Shown: positions 32,255 through 39,297, counted from the first letter of the stretch. The stretch: 64,000 nucleotides of DNA from Guyparkeria hydrothermalis (GCF_023555385.1 NZ_JAJSED010000001.1:372001-436000), one strand, 5' to 3'. The notes: generated by a model not told the origin, from the letters alone. A program made the numbers and translations.

Positions 32255-32289
32255 AACCCACCTTGCCTTTGGCTTGGTGGGTTTTTTTG
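32255..32289 (+). terminator. strong rho-independent terminator after the structured RNA
   Basis: AACCCACC (32255-32262) and GGTGGGTT (32276-32283) pair, with an inner GCC/GGC pair around TTT. The stem is followed by a run of T on the plus strand. No conventional rightward gene ends here, which argues that the RNA region itself is the transcript. Confidence 0.88.
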
Positions 32290-32472
32290 CTTGAGCCGGG
32301 AAGGCGAAGAGATGTTGGAAGATTTAGAAGGGCGTCTGCCCTAACCCCGTACCCCCTCCCTCAGCGAGCCCTGGCAATAACAGCACAGCTACGCATGACT
32401 GCCGAACCTCATCGGTTTTGAGGCCGACATGTGTGTGACTGGCCGGCCAGCATGGTGATAATTCCGCACTTC
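32290..32472. other. intergenic, short palindromes
   Basis: The 183-bp gap lies between the RNA terminator and the leftward helicase gene. AGGGC-GTCT-GCCCT (near 32330) and the 12-bp palindrome CTGGCCGGCCAG (near 32440) are visible. The gap also holds the end of an alternative frame that overlaps the helicase 3' end (see findings). Confidence 0.4.
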
Positions 32473-34083
32473 TCATGCGAGCATCTCGCCATCCTTTCCA
32501 CGCATCTCTTGTGCAACTCGCGCAACTCGCGCAACGCCATGTCCGGGTGCGGTTCCTGGGCGCGCTTTCCCTTGCGAAACACGCGCAGGTCGTGGAGGTA
32601 GATTCGTGCGCGCATCCTCCTCCTGCTCGCTGTGCGCGCTGTTGCGCATCGGCGTGACGCCCCTTGAGGTGTCGTCTTGCGCGTTATGCGCGTCTTGCGC
32701 GGGACGAGAATACTCTTTGGTTGTGCCGAAACTTTCTTTTTGGCGCTCCCGTTGCTCGAGCAGACCGTCGGCGAGCAGCTCCTCGAGGACCGCGGTCAGG
32801 TCCTTCGCCTTGATCCGTTTTGCGAATATCTCGCGCTGAATCATGGTTCGCGTGACCCATCTCCCAGCTGCGATACCGTTGAGTATCTTTTGTTTCTGTT
32901 CTCGACGCTTCTCCGATTCGATCCGCTGGTTCATGTCTTGCCCGAATATGAAGCCAACGGACTCTCGGTGAAACCGCGACCAAGCTAGAGCGGCCCGCAT
33001 GTGCGCTGCCGAGATTACGTCGGTCTGGTCGGTCATGGCGAGCAGGCCGGCTTGCCGTAGGGTGATTGGTGCGCGACGTTCGAGCAGTGCAGTAACAATT
33101 GCCGTTGAACCATCACGCCGTCGCAGATCAGGGTATGCCTCGCGGTACATTTCCCGCGCCTCTTTGGAGAGCTTGATTGCGGTGGCGCACTTGGTGCGCG
33201 GGTAGTCACCAAGGGCGAACTTGATCACGTCCCTGGTTTGAACTGCTAGCCGGTGTACTGCTTCGTCTGGCGTCGGCTCAGGGAAGGGGACTAGGCAAGT
33301 GCGCTCGGCGAAGATCATCAGGAAACGATTCATCAGGCCGTTGAATGCTGCGGTGGCATCCATTCGAGCCCGCAATTCGTGAGGAGTGATCGCCCCATGG
33401 ATGGCCACATGAGGTTCGGTAGCCCAGATGCTGGCTGACTTGGTGGCCGGTTGGATTGATCCCCCGTCGAACAAGTCCCGGATGGTCGGGCTAAGGGTGT
33501 TGCCGTCACGCTTGCCTTGCTCAAGCAATTTGGCGAACTCTGCTTCGATGATCAGAAGGCGCTTGTCATTAATCGGCGCATGCTCTGTTTTCCCGAGAGT
33601 GAAGCCGTCATGAACCTGTGCCGCGAGGCCCTCGCCAGTCGACAGCCCGCCGGAGTGAATCCGGCCGGCGAACAGCGTAGGCGTGACGACGGCGCCCTCT
33701 TCATCGGTGCGCTGCGTCGGGTTGCCGTCCATCATTTCTCCGACGGCGTAACGAATGCGCTTGACCAGCGCCCAGCTCTCGCCCTTGGCCGCAACCATGG
33801 AACGGCCGACGTGCAGGCCGTTGATGAGCAAAGGGTGGGTCTGGTCGCCCACGGAAATAAAGTGGTGGCGGCCCACAGCAGCGGAAAGCCACGTTAGAAA
33901 GGCCAACGCCACGCTTGCCCGGTTTGGTTCCCGCCCCATTGTTGCCGCCCTTGCTACGTCGCCCACGAGGCCGTGGAACATGGCGGGGTCTGGCTTTGGA
34001 GGTGCGACGGTGTAGTCGCGTTCGTCTAGCTCTGACTCGAGCGGATTGGAGGTCAGGGCTTCGGCTTGCTCTGCGATGCTCAT
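32473..34083 (-). CDS. DUF3987-like primase-helicase of the element
   Basis: The 536-residue protein resembles the DUF3987/YfjI helicase-like family used by satellites and integrative elements. It has an N-terminal LTSNPLESELDERD region, then LAFLTWLSAAVGRHHFISVG, a LLIIEAEFAKLLEQGKRDGN segment in the Walker B position, HVAIHGAITPHELRARM, and GLMNRFLMIFAERT with an arginine-finger-like pattern. The expected P-loop is replaced by NGLHVGRSMVAAKGESWALV, which is not a standard GxxxxGK[ST]. The last 60 residues are low-complexity (Ala, Arg, Pro). ATG 34083 overlaps the upstream stop by 4 bp (ATGA). It is the last gene of a four-gene leftward replication block. Confidence 0.65.
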   Translation of the reverse strand: MSIAEQAEALTSNPLESELDERDYTVAPPKPDPAMFHGLVGDVARAATMGREPNRASVALAFLTWLSAAVGRHHFISVGDQTHPLLINGLHVGRSMVAAKGESWALVKRIRYAVGEMMDGNPTQRTDEEGAVVTPTLFAGRIHSGGLSTGEGLAAQVHDGFTLGKTEHAPINDKRLLIIEAEFAKLLEQGKRDGNTLSPTIRDLFDGGSIQPATKSASIWATEPHVAIHGAITPHELRARMDATAAFNGLMNRFLMIFAERTCLVPFPEPTPDEAVHRLAVQTRDVIKFALGDYPRTKCATAIKLSKEAREMYREAYPDLRRRDGSTAIVTALLERRAPITLRQAGLLAMTDQTDVISAAHMRAALAWSRFHRESVGFIFGQDMNQRIESEKRREQKQKILNGIAAGRWVTRTMIQREIFAKRIKAKDLTAVLEELLADGLLEQRERQKESFGTTKEYSRPAQDAHNAQDDTSRGVTPMRNSAHSEQEEDARTNLPPRPARVSQGKARPGTAPGHGVARVARVAQEMRGKDGEMLA

Positions 34084-34595
34084 GCGAGAAAGCCTCCCGC
34101 TTGGATCATGTTCCGGATTCGTTTTTCCGCATCGATAAGCGCTTCCAGGTCTGCGTCGTCGAGCCATCCGTCGCGTCGGATCTGGGCTGCGGCTAGAGAG
34201 ACGATGATCACGTCCATGGCCAGAGATTGGAGTGCCTGCGTCGCAGAGAATCTCGGTCCCTTGTGTGGCGACCGATTACCGTCGGTGCGAGAGTGTCGCA
34301 GGTGCTCGGGAATCAGTTCGATTGGCTCGAGCCCGAGTCCTCGAAGGACCTCGCTGTTACTGCAGCCGGCTCTGCAGTGCATCAGTACGATGCCTTCTTG
34401 CGTTTCGGAGACAAGCAGGCTGGGGTGCTTATCCTCGTGTTGTGGGTTGGCGCAACGGCAGACCATCGCCCGGGCTAGGCCCGGCGCCGGCTTAGTCTCT
34501 CGAGATGCGTCAACGCGGACGAGGATTTCGTCGAAAGGTGAGCTATGATGACCATGTGTGTGGCGGCCCTGCTCTTCGGAGTGGGGTTTTGTCAT
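34080..34595 (-). CDS. CHC2-type zinc-finger (primase-like) protein
   Basis: The 171-residue protein carries a CHC2-like zinc finger at residues 46-78. Ligand candidates are Cys46/Cys48 and His53 in CRCANPQHEDKHPSL, and Cys74 and Cys78 in LMHCRAGCSNSEVL. This is the DNA-reading finger of DnaG-type primases. The TOPRIM catalytic part is absent, so it probably acts with the DUF3987 protein encoded in ATGA overlap downstream, which splits primase-helicase functions between two proteins. The C-terminal half is helical. A His-rich N-terminus (GRHTHGHH) is notable. Confidence 0.7.
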   Translation of the reverse strand: MTKPHSEEQGRHTHGHHSSPFDEILVRVDASRETKPAPGLARAMVCRCANPQHEDKHPSLLVSETQEGIVLMHCRAGCSNSEVLRGLGLEPIELIPEHLRHSRTDGNRSPHKGPRFSATQALQSLAMDVIIVSLAAAQIRRDGWLDDADLEALIDAEKRIRNMIQAGGFLA

Positions 34596-34834
34596 TTCTT
34601 GACCTCCCTTTTCTGCTCCTTCTGCTCCAGTTGCCCCGTCTCAGAAGGGCGGTGGGGTAGTGCGTTTGCCTGGTAGATGACGAGGCGACGGGGCGCTCTA
34701 TTGCCGGGCAGGCGGGTTCTAAGAGGGGGCATAGCCTCTGGTCTTTCTTCGCTGTGGATCGCGATCCGCAGAGATCGCCACGCTTCACAGCGGCAGATCT
34801 CGGCTGTGAATGGATGACTAGTGGCATTGCTCAT
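34592..34834 (-). CDS. small basic hypothetical protein in the replication block
   Basis: The 80-residue protein has no recognised domain. It is rich in Arg, Pro and charged residues (RTRLPGNRAPRRLVIYQANA; LEQKEQKREVKK). It overlaps both neighbours by 4 bp, so its translation is coupled to the genes for the AlpA-like protein and the zinc-finger protein. A role in replication control or excision is possible but unsupported. Confidence 0.5.
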   Translation of the reverse strand: MSNATSHPFTAEICRCEAWRSLRIAIHSEERPEAMPPLRTRLPGNRAPRRLVIYQANALPHRPSETGQLEQKEQKREVKK

Positions 34835-35058
34835 GCGTCACCTCCATCCATCCATGTGAAATAACCGTTAACGTCGATCAGGACTCGGCGGCCTATTCGG
34901 CGGATGTGCGGGGCGAGGCCGTTCTTCTCAGCGCGTGCGATCTGCATGCGGATCGCTCCGGTGGAGAAGGGAACAGACTGCATGGTAGCCAGCTGCCTGA
35001 CGGTGGCAAATGCCTTTGCCGGCGCGGTTTCGGGGTGGGGAATGTCTGTTGTTTGCAT
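34831..35058 (-). CDS. AlpA/excisionase-like helix-turn-helix protein
   Basis: The 75-residue protein contains a winged helix-turn-helix of the MerR/AlpA/excisionase type: TVRQLATMQSVPFSTGAIRM as the HTH and HIRRIGRRVLIDVNGYFTWM as the wing. Such proteins act as recombination directionality factors or as activators of satellite and prophage operons. It is the first gene of the four-gene leftward replication block and lies 353 bp from the integrase gene. It is the best candidate for the element's excisionase or master switch. Start ATG 35058. Confidence 0.7.
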   Translation of the reverse strand: MQTTDIPHPETAPAKAFATVRQLATMQSVPFSTGAIRMQIARAEKNGLAPHIRRIGRRVLIDVNGYFTWMDGGDA

Positions 35059-35411
35059 TGGATGACTCCTGGTTTCTGATGTGTGCAGGAGCCATCTTGG
35101 TGTTTCGGTTTTAATGAGTCGTCCTAAAAATAAAGGGCGACTCTATTCCTAGGAGCGCTTGGCTGACGGGTAAGTCAGCGTGCTCGTCACAAGGGATTTT
35201 TCTGCTTTAGACGGCCTGCGCTTAGCCTCGGGGTCATGCCATGCTTGGCTTTGTGCGGAAGCCGGAGGCGGGCGGTTCGAAATGCTCGAAGGGGAGATGG
35301 CTGGACGGTGGCAGAGTCAGTCCCCGCGCCTGTTTACTTGCGTGTGGAGCAGGTTGTCAGAGGCGGCAGGCGCCCCTCACGCATTATCACGCCTGAAAAA
35401 GGCGAACGCGA
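35059..35411. other. intergenic region between integrase and replication block
   Basis: The 353-bp gap holds the likely promoter of the leftward replication block. A hairpin at 35116-35143 pairs GAGTCGTCC with GGGCGACTC (8 of 9) around the A+T-rich loop TAAAAATAAA, which looks like an operator over a promoter core. Nothing else was recognised. Confidence 0.45.
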
Positions 35412-36470
35412 TCAGGTTTTGCGTTCGTCACCGAAGACACTCGCGTTCATGCGCTCGAGCACACCTACCGTGTGCTGTTCGCTCAGGTGGCTGTATCGGG
35501 CGACCATGGCGAGGGTCTTGTGCCCGAGCACGGCGGCGATCTCCGATGTGGTCGCGCCGTGCATTGCCAAGTAACTCGCGGCGGTGTGCCGCAGATCGTG
35601 GAACACGAAGTCTTCGATCCCGGCATCTTCCAGAGCCTTCCCCCAGGCGCCTCGAATGTCCATCGGTTTGCGCGAATCCTTGTAGCTCGGGAACAGCAGA
35701 TCGGTGTCGATCCGAGGCGCTTGGCGTAGGTCCTTGAGTCGGTCGAGCGCCTCACCGATCAGCGGGACGGCCCGGCGCTCGCCGTTCTTGGTGTCGCCCA
35801 AAACGATCACGCGGCGGGATAGGTCTACGTTGTGCCAGGTCAGGTTCATAACCTCTCCATGCCGCATGCCAGTCGAGAGAGCCAGCGTGACGATGGTGTG
35901 AAGGTAGGGGTTGGGGCTCGCGGCGGTCTGCTCGAGTAGGGCGGTACGCTCCCGGTCGTCAAGGAACCGGACACGACCACGCGGCTCGGGGCGCTTGCGG
36001 ACCTTGCGGACGGGGTTGTCCTCAAGAAGGTGCCACTCGCTCGAGGCGACGGTGCAGACGTGAGAGAGGGCGGCGAGGTAACGGTTGACGGTGCTACCGC
36101 TCCGATCCTTGGCCAGCTCGTCGCGCTTCTCGGCGATCAGGGCAGGGCGTAGACGGTCGAGGGTGGTCTTGCCGATCTCCCGCTTCCACCAGGCGAGCTG
36201 GCGAACCTGGTCGCGCTGGGTGCTTGGCTTCTTGTCCGGCAGGACCGTCCCGAGGTAACGGTCGATCAGGGCGTCGACGGTATTGCGTCGGCGTTCCTGG
36301 TGCTCGAAGTAGGTTCCGTCAAGAATCTGCTTTTCGACCTTGGCCGCCCAGGCATGGGCGTCGGTCTTGCGCGGGAAGGTCTTGTTGACGACGGGGTAGC
36401 CGGTGATCCGCACGCGGGCCTTGTAGCGAACCTGCCCGGCCTTCGTCTTGAGCTTGGTCACGGTAGCCAT
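35412..36470 (-). CDS. int: tyrosine recombinase, integrase of the element
   Basis: The 352-residue phage-type integrase has an N-terminal arm-binding-like segment (KAGQVRYKARVRITGYPVVN), a core-binding SAM-like domain (TVDALIDRYLGTVLPDKKPS) and a full catalytic set: Arg203 (STGMRHGE), Lys228 (DTKNGERR), His291 and Arg294 (HDLRHT), His317 (LGHKT) and the nucleophile Tyr326 (ARYSHLS). Its start is 127 bp from the 3' end of tRNA-Leu, the usual place for an integrase whose target is that tRNA. All catalytic residues are present, so excision may still be possible. Confidence 0.93.
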   Translation of the reverse strand: MATVTKLKTKAGQVRYKARVRITGYPVVNKTFPRKTDAHAWAAKVEKQILDGTYFEHQERRRNTVDALIDRYLGTVLPDKKPSTQRDQVRQLAWWKREIGKTTLDRLRPALIAEKRDELAKDRSGSTVNRYLAALSHVCTVASSEWHLLEDNPVRKVRKRPEPRGRVRFLDDRERTALLEQTAASPNPYLHTIVTLALSTGMRHGEVMNLTWHNVDLSRRVIVLGDTKNGERRAVPLIGEALDRLKDLRQAPRIDTDLLFPSYKDSRKPMDIRGAWGKALEDAGIEDFVFHDLRHTAASYLAMHGATTSEIAAVLGHKTLAMVARYSHLSEQHTVGVLERMNASVFGDERKT

Positions 36471-36519
36471 CTGATACCCCCTGAAACGGCCAGTTACAGG
36501 GGGAGGATATCAGCAAATT

Positions 36520-36555
36520 GGTACCTGCTTTGGTACCTTCAGGGGGTGTGGTACC
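36520..36555. promoter_or_regulatory. right-end GGTACC sites, candidate integrase arm sites
   Basis: GGTACC occurs at 36520-36525, 36532-36537 and 36550-36555. The first two are 12 bp apart and the first is preceded by TT, exactly as at the left end (21917-21936). They lie between the integrase start and the tRNA. Confidence 0.5.
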
Positions 36556-36596
36556 TAGGTTGCATCAGGCGGCATCGCCTAACTGCTTGTTTTTAC

Positions 36597-36683
36597 TGGT
36601 GCCGAGGGTCGGACTCGAACCGACACGGGTTTTACCCCGGCGGATTTTGAATCCGCTGCGTCTACCAATTCCGCCACCCCGGC
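36597..36683 (-). tRNA. tRNA-Leu(CAA)
   Basis: The 87-nt gene includes an encoded CCA. Acceptor strands are GCCGGGG and CCTCGGC (one G-U pair), the D-arm is GCG..CGC, the anticodon stem GCGGA/TCCGC encloses TTCAAAA with anticodon CAA, the long variable arm is GGGT-AAA-ACCC, and the T-arm GTCGG-TTCGAGT-CCGAC is intact. It reads UUG codons. Its 3' half is shared with the fragment at 21753-21808, so the present gene is probably a host 5' half joined to an element-borne 3' half. Confidence 0.95.
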
Positions 36684-36694
36684 AGGGGAGGCGA

Positions 36695-36723
36695 AAGTTA
36701 GCGTAACTGTGGTACAAAGGCAA
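36695..36723 (-). promoter_or_regulatory. promoter of tRNA-Leu
   Basis: Read leftwards, TTGCCT (36723-36718) and TAACTT (36700-36695) are separated by 17 bp, and the -10 ends 11 bp before the tRNA 5' end. The promoter lies outside the element, so tRNA expression does not depend on it. Confidence 0.7.
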
Positions 36724-36780
36724 GCTGTCGGAGCGCCACGAGCGTTGTCGGCATGTCGAATAACACGCTCGTCCGAATGA

Positions 36781-36801
36781 CCCCGCCTTGTCGGGGTTTT
36801 C
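36781..36801 (+). terminator. short hairpin with T-run, possible attenuator
   Basis: CCCCG-CCTTGT-CGGGG followed by TTTTC on the plus strand has terminator form. No rightward gene ends upstream of it; it stands 22 bp before the DUF3301 gene, so it may be an attenuator or the end of an unseen small transcript. Confidence 0.45.
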
Positions 36802-36822
36802 TCGTCAAGGAAACGCCAATCG

Positions 36823-37158
36823 ATGTGGACCCTCGGGGACCTTTTCATCCTGATCCTGGTAATTGCCGCTGTGGGCATCTGGGTGCGTCACGACCAATTC
36901 CGGCGACGTGCTTTGGGGTTGGCCCGTCGGGCGACCGAGAAGGCTGACGTTCAATTGCTGGATCAGAGCGTCAGTCTGCGGCGGGTCGGTCTGGCCCGTG
37001 ACGACCGTGGCTGGCCGCAGTTGACCCGTCGCTTCGGGTTCGAGTTCTCGCGCCGTGGCTATGACCGCTTTCGCGGCCACGTCGATTTTGCCGGCGATCA
37101 CGTCGCCGAGGTCGAGCTCGATCTGGGCGATCCGCACTGGCGCCACGAACGCGACTGA
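36823..37158 (+). CDS. DUF3301 membrane-anchored protein
   Basis: The 111-residue protein has one N-terminal membrane helix (LFILILVIAAVGIWV) and a small cytosolic or periplasmic domain with the DUF3301 pattern: ALGLARRATEKADVQLLDQS, then VSLRRVGLARDDRG and FGFEFSRRGYDRFRG. The family is widespread in gammaproteobacteria and uncharacterised. It starts at ATG 36823 and is followed after 11 bp by a DUF3024 gene in the same direction. Confidence 0.75.
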   Translation: MWTLGDLFILILVIAAVGIWVRHDQFRRRALGLARRATEKADVQLLDQSVSLRRVGLARDDRGWPQLTRRFGFEFSRRGYDRFRGHVDFAGDHVAEVELDLGDPHWRHERD

Positions 37159-37169
37159 TCGGGTGCCGC

Positions 37170-37511
37170 ATGACCTGGAATGAACTGGACCGCCGCCGGG
37201 CGGAAAGGCAGGTGGAAGACTTCGTCGAGTCGCGACGTCCGCCGATCGCGATGCGCGAGCAGCTGGATATCGGGTACCGACTGGACGGCCGCGAGATCGA
37301 GCTGTTCGAGTTCCGTCGTTCGATGCGCGGCCACCGGATCGAGGAGGACTTCGCTCGTCTGGTCTACGTGATGTCGCGCTCGGTGTGGAAGCTCTACTGG
37401 AAGCCATCAGGTGCACGCTGGCGGCGCTATTCGCCGTTGCCTGAAGCGACACGGCTCGACGAGTTGCTGCAGGAAATCGACGAGGATCCCAACGCCTGCT
37501 TCTTCGGCTGA
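37170..37511 (+). CDS. DUF3024 protein
   Basis: The 113-residue soluble protein matches DUF3024 from end to end: VEDFVESRRPPIAMREQLDI, IELFEFRRSM, VYVMSRSVWKLYWKPSGARW and the terminal DEDPNACFFG. The family is of unknown function, and its C-terminal CFFG is characteristic. It follows the DUF3301 gene closely, so the two likely share a transcript that ends at the terminator at 37536-37561. Confidence 0.8.
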   Translation: MTWNELDRRRAERQVEDFVESRRPPIAMREQLDIGYRLDGREIELFEFRRSMRGHRIEEDFARLVYVMSRSVWKLYWKPSGARWRRYSPLPEATRLDELLQEIDEDPNACFFG

Positions 37512-37535
37512 GAGGGGCCGGGAATGCCGCAATCA

Positions 37536-37561
37536 AAAAGGCCGCCCTCGGGCGGCCTTTG
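37536..37561. terminator. bidirectional terminator between DUF3024 and deaD
   Basis: AAAAAGGCCGCC-CTCG-GGCGGCCTTT is a perfect stem flanked by A and T runs. It serves the rightward DUF3301-DUF3024 pair and the leftward helicase gene. Confidence 0.88.
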
Positions 37562-37566
37562 CTGTA

Positions 37567-39297
37567 TCAGCGGCGGTCGAACTTGCGCTTGGGCGGGCGC
37601 CCCTTGCCAGGGTGGCCACCCGGACGCGGCCGGCGGCGCGGCCGTCCTGCCGGTGCCGGGCCCATGCCCTGCAGGGCGAGCTTGATGCCGAACAGATGAA
37701 TGTTCGACAGCTGCTGGATCAGGCGATCCGGCATGCCGGCCGGCAGGTCGACGAAGCTGTGATCGGACTCGATCTCGATCGCGCCGATCTGCTTGCCGTG
37801 GATGCCACCCTCGTTGGTCAGCGCACCGACGATGTTGCCCGGCGTGACACCGTGCTCGCGGCCTACGCTGATGCGATAGCGGATCTTGTCGGAATCGTCG
37901 CGCGGGCCACGATCGTCTCGGTCGCGCTCGCGCATTGCCGGCGGCGGGGTCATTTCCTTGATCTGTTCGGCGATCACCGGGCGGTCCTTCTGCAGCAGGA
38001 AGGCAAGTGCGCCGGCCACCTCGGCCATCTCGATGTCGTGCTCGTTCTGGTATTCGTTCAACAGCTCGACGAACGGCGTCAGGTCCTCGGCCTCGCGTAC
38101 GGCCGTGATCTGGTCCTTGAGCTGCGCACTGCGACGACTGGCAATGTCGGTGGCGCTCGGCAGACGCATCTGCTCGATCGGCTGGCGCGTGGCGCGCTCG
38201 ATGGCCTTGAGCATGCGTTTCTCGCGCGGGGTAACGAACAGGATCGCCTCGCCCGAGCGACCGGCACGACCGGTCCGACCGATACGGTGCACGTAGGCCT
38301 CGGTGTCGTAGGGGATGTCGTAGTTGATCACGTGACTGATGCGCGGCACGTCGAGGCCACGGGCAGCGACGTCGGTGGCCACGACCAGGTCGAGCTGCCC
38401 GTTCTTGAGCTTGTCGACGGTCTTCTCACGCTCGGCCTGACCCATCTCGCCCGAGAGGGCTGCGGCAGAGTAGCCACGCGCAGCCAGCCGCTCGGCCAGT
38501 TCGTTGGTGGCCTGACGGGTGCGGACGAAGATGATGCCGGCATCGAAGTCCTCGACCTCGAGGATGCGGGTCAGTGCATCGGGCTTGTGCATGCCCGAGA
38601 CCGGCCAGAAGCGCTGACGGATCGACGAGACGGTGCTGGTGGTCGCCTTGATCTTGATTTCCTGCGGGTCACGCAGGTGACGCTGGGCGATGCGACGGAT
38701 CGGCTCGGGCATGGTGGCCGAGAACAGGGCGACCTGCCGTTCGGCCGGCACTTCCGCGAGGATCGCATCGACATCGTCGATGAAGCCCATGCGCAGCATT
38801 TCGTCGGCCTCGTCGAGGACGACCATGCGGATCTGGTCGAACTGCAGCGTGCCGCGGCGCAGGTGATCCTGGATGCGGCCCGGCGTGCCGACCACGACGT
38901 GCACGCCACGATCGAGCAGCTTGCGCTGCTGGAACATGGCCTGGCCGCCGTAGATCGGCGCGATGTGGAAGTCGGGCAGGTGGCGCGCGTAATTGGCCAT
39001 CGCCTCGGCGACCTGGATCGCCAGCTCGCGGGTCGGGGCCAGGACCAGCATCTGCGGCGCGCGGATCGAGGTGTCGATGCGGCTCAGCAGCGGCAGCGAG
39101 AACGCGGCCGTCTTGCCGGTGCCGGTCTGGGCCATGCCGATCAGGTCACGGCCTTCGAGCAGCGGCGGAATGCTCTGTGCCTGGATCGGCGAGGGGGTTT
39201 CGTAGCCGACGTCCTGGATGGCCTGCTGGATGGCAGGGTTCAGACCAAGATCGGCAAAGCGTACCGAGGGTTGCTCGGTGGCGGGAGAATCGGACAT
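37567..39297 (-). CDS. deaD: DEAD-box RNA helicase (DeaD/CsdA type)
   Basis: The 576-residue ATP-dependent RNA helicase has Q motif (SPIQAQSIPPLL), motif I AQTGTGKT, Ia APTRELAIQ, Ib GTPGR, II VLDEADEM, III SAT, IV-V (IIFVRTRQATNELAE; VVATDVAARGLDVP) and VI YVHRIGRTGRAGRSG. A C-terminal DbpA-like RNA-binding domain (RYRISVGREHGVTPGNIVGA) and a basic Gly/Pro/Arg tail follow. DeaD remodels rRNA and mRNA, notably in the cold and in ribosome assembly. ATG 39297 gives the usual short N-terminus; an in-frame codon at 39336 adds 13 residues. Confidence 0.9.
   Translation of the reverse strand: MSDSPATEQPSVRFADLGLNPAIQQAIQDVGYETPSPIQAQSIPPLLEGRDLIGMAQTGTGKTAAFSLPLLSRIDTSIRAPQMLVLAPTRELAIQVAEAMANYARHLPDFHIAPIYGGQAMFQQRKLLDRGVHVVVGTPGRIQDHLRRGTLQFDQIRMVVLDEADEMLRMGFIDDVDAILAEVPAERQVALFSATMPEPIRRIAQRHLRDPQEIKIKATTSTVSSIRQRFWPVSGMHKPDALTRILEVEDFDAGIIFVRTRQATNELAERLAARGYSAAALSGEMGQAEREKTVDKLKNGQLDLVVATDVAARGLDVPRISHVINYDIPYDTEAYVHRIGRTGRAGRSGEAILFVTPREKRMLKAIERATRQPIEQMRLPSATDIASRRSAQLKDQITAVREAEDLTPFVELLNEYQNEHDIEMAEVAGALAFLLQKDRPVIAEQIKEMTPPPAMRERDRDDRGPRDDSDKIRYRISVGREHGVTPGNIVGALTNEGGIHGKQIGAIEIESDHSFVDLPAGMPDRLIQQLSNIHLFGIKLALQGMGPAPAGRPRRRPRPGGHPGKGRPPKRKFDRR

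Larger units (their letters stand above)
31021..32289 (+). ncRNA. giant structured RNA candidate of unknown class
   Basis: No convincing protein gene exists on either strand over 1.1 kb. Instead the plus strand is packed with local helices. Examples are 31102-31116 with 31133-31148 (15-bp arm, one mismatch and one bulge); 31195-31211 and 31213-31236 (two hairpins with the same ACTGCCAA loop); 31341-31377 (two-tier stem); 31399-31420; 31465-31476 (GCGG-GAAA-CCGC); 31507-31526; 31536-31551; 31626-31640; 31739-31756; 31860-31876; 31921-31941; 31945-31974 (GCCGGGC and TCCG tiers, both perfect); and 32096-32115. Then come a ribosome site with a 23-codon frame, another hairpin (32227-32249) and a strong terminator at 32255-32289 in the same sense. 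Size and density recall giant RNAs such as GOLLD or ROOL, but I cannot assign it. Group II intron hallmarks were not found. Confidence 0.6.
21752..36628. mobile_element. integrative element inserted at tRNA-Leu(CAA), satellite-like
   Basis: The limits are a 33-bp exact direct repeat at 21752-21784 and 36596-36628, which is the T-arm and acceptor end of tRNA-Leu with its CCA. A further shared 16-bp stretch (CCGGCGGATTTTGAAT) extends into the anticodon region. The intact tRNA and a tyrosine integrase (35412-36470) are at the right end. Paired GGTACC sites with a 12-bp period occur near both ends. The element carries a restriction-modification/Vsr cluster, a DUF2285-type regulator, a possible YqaJ-like protein, an origin-like hairpin, a giant structured RNA candidate and a four-gene replication block. 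No capsid, tail, packaging or conjugation genes were recognised, so it is more satellite-like than a full prophage or conjugative element. Confidence 0.85.

Noticed and set aside
31021-32289. Group II intron or retroelement remnant as explanation for the structured region
   Set aside because: No reverse transcriptase gene, no recognisable domain V (AGC catalytic triad hairpin with GAAA loop and GUUC), and no 5' GUGYG consensus at a sensible boundary. A covariance search would settle it.
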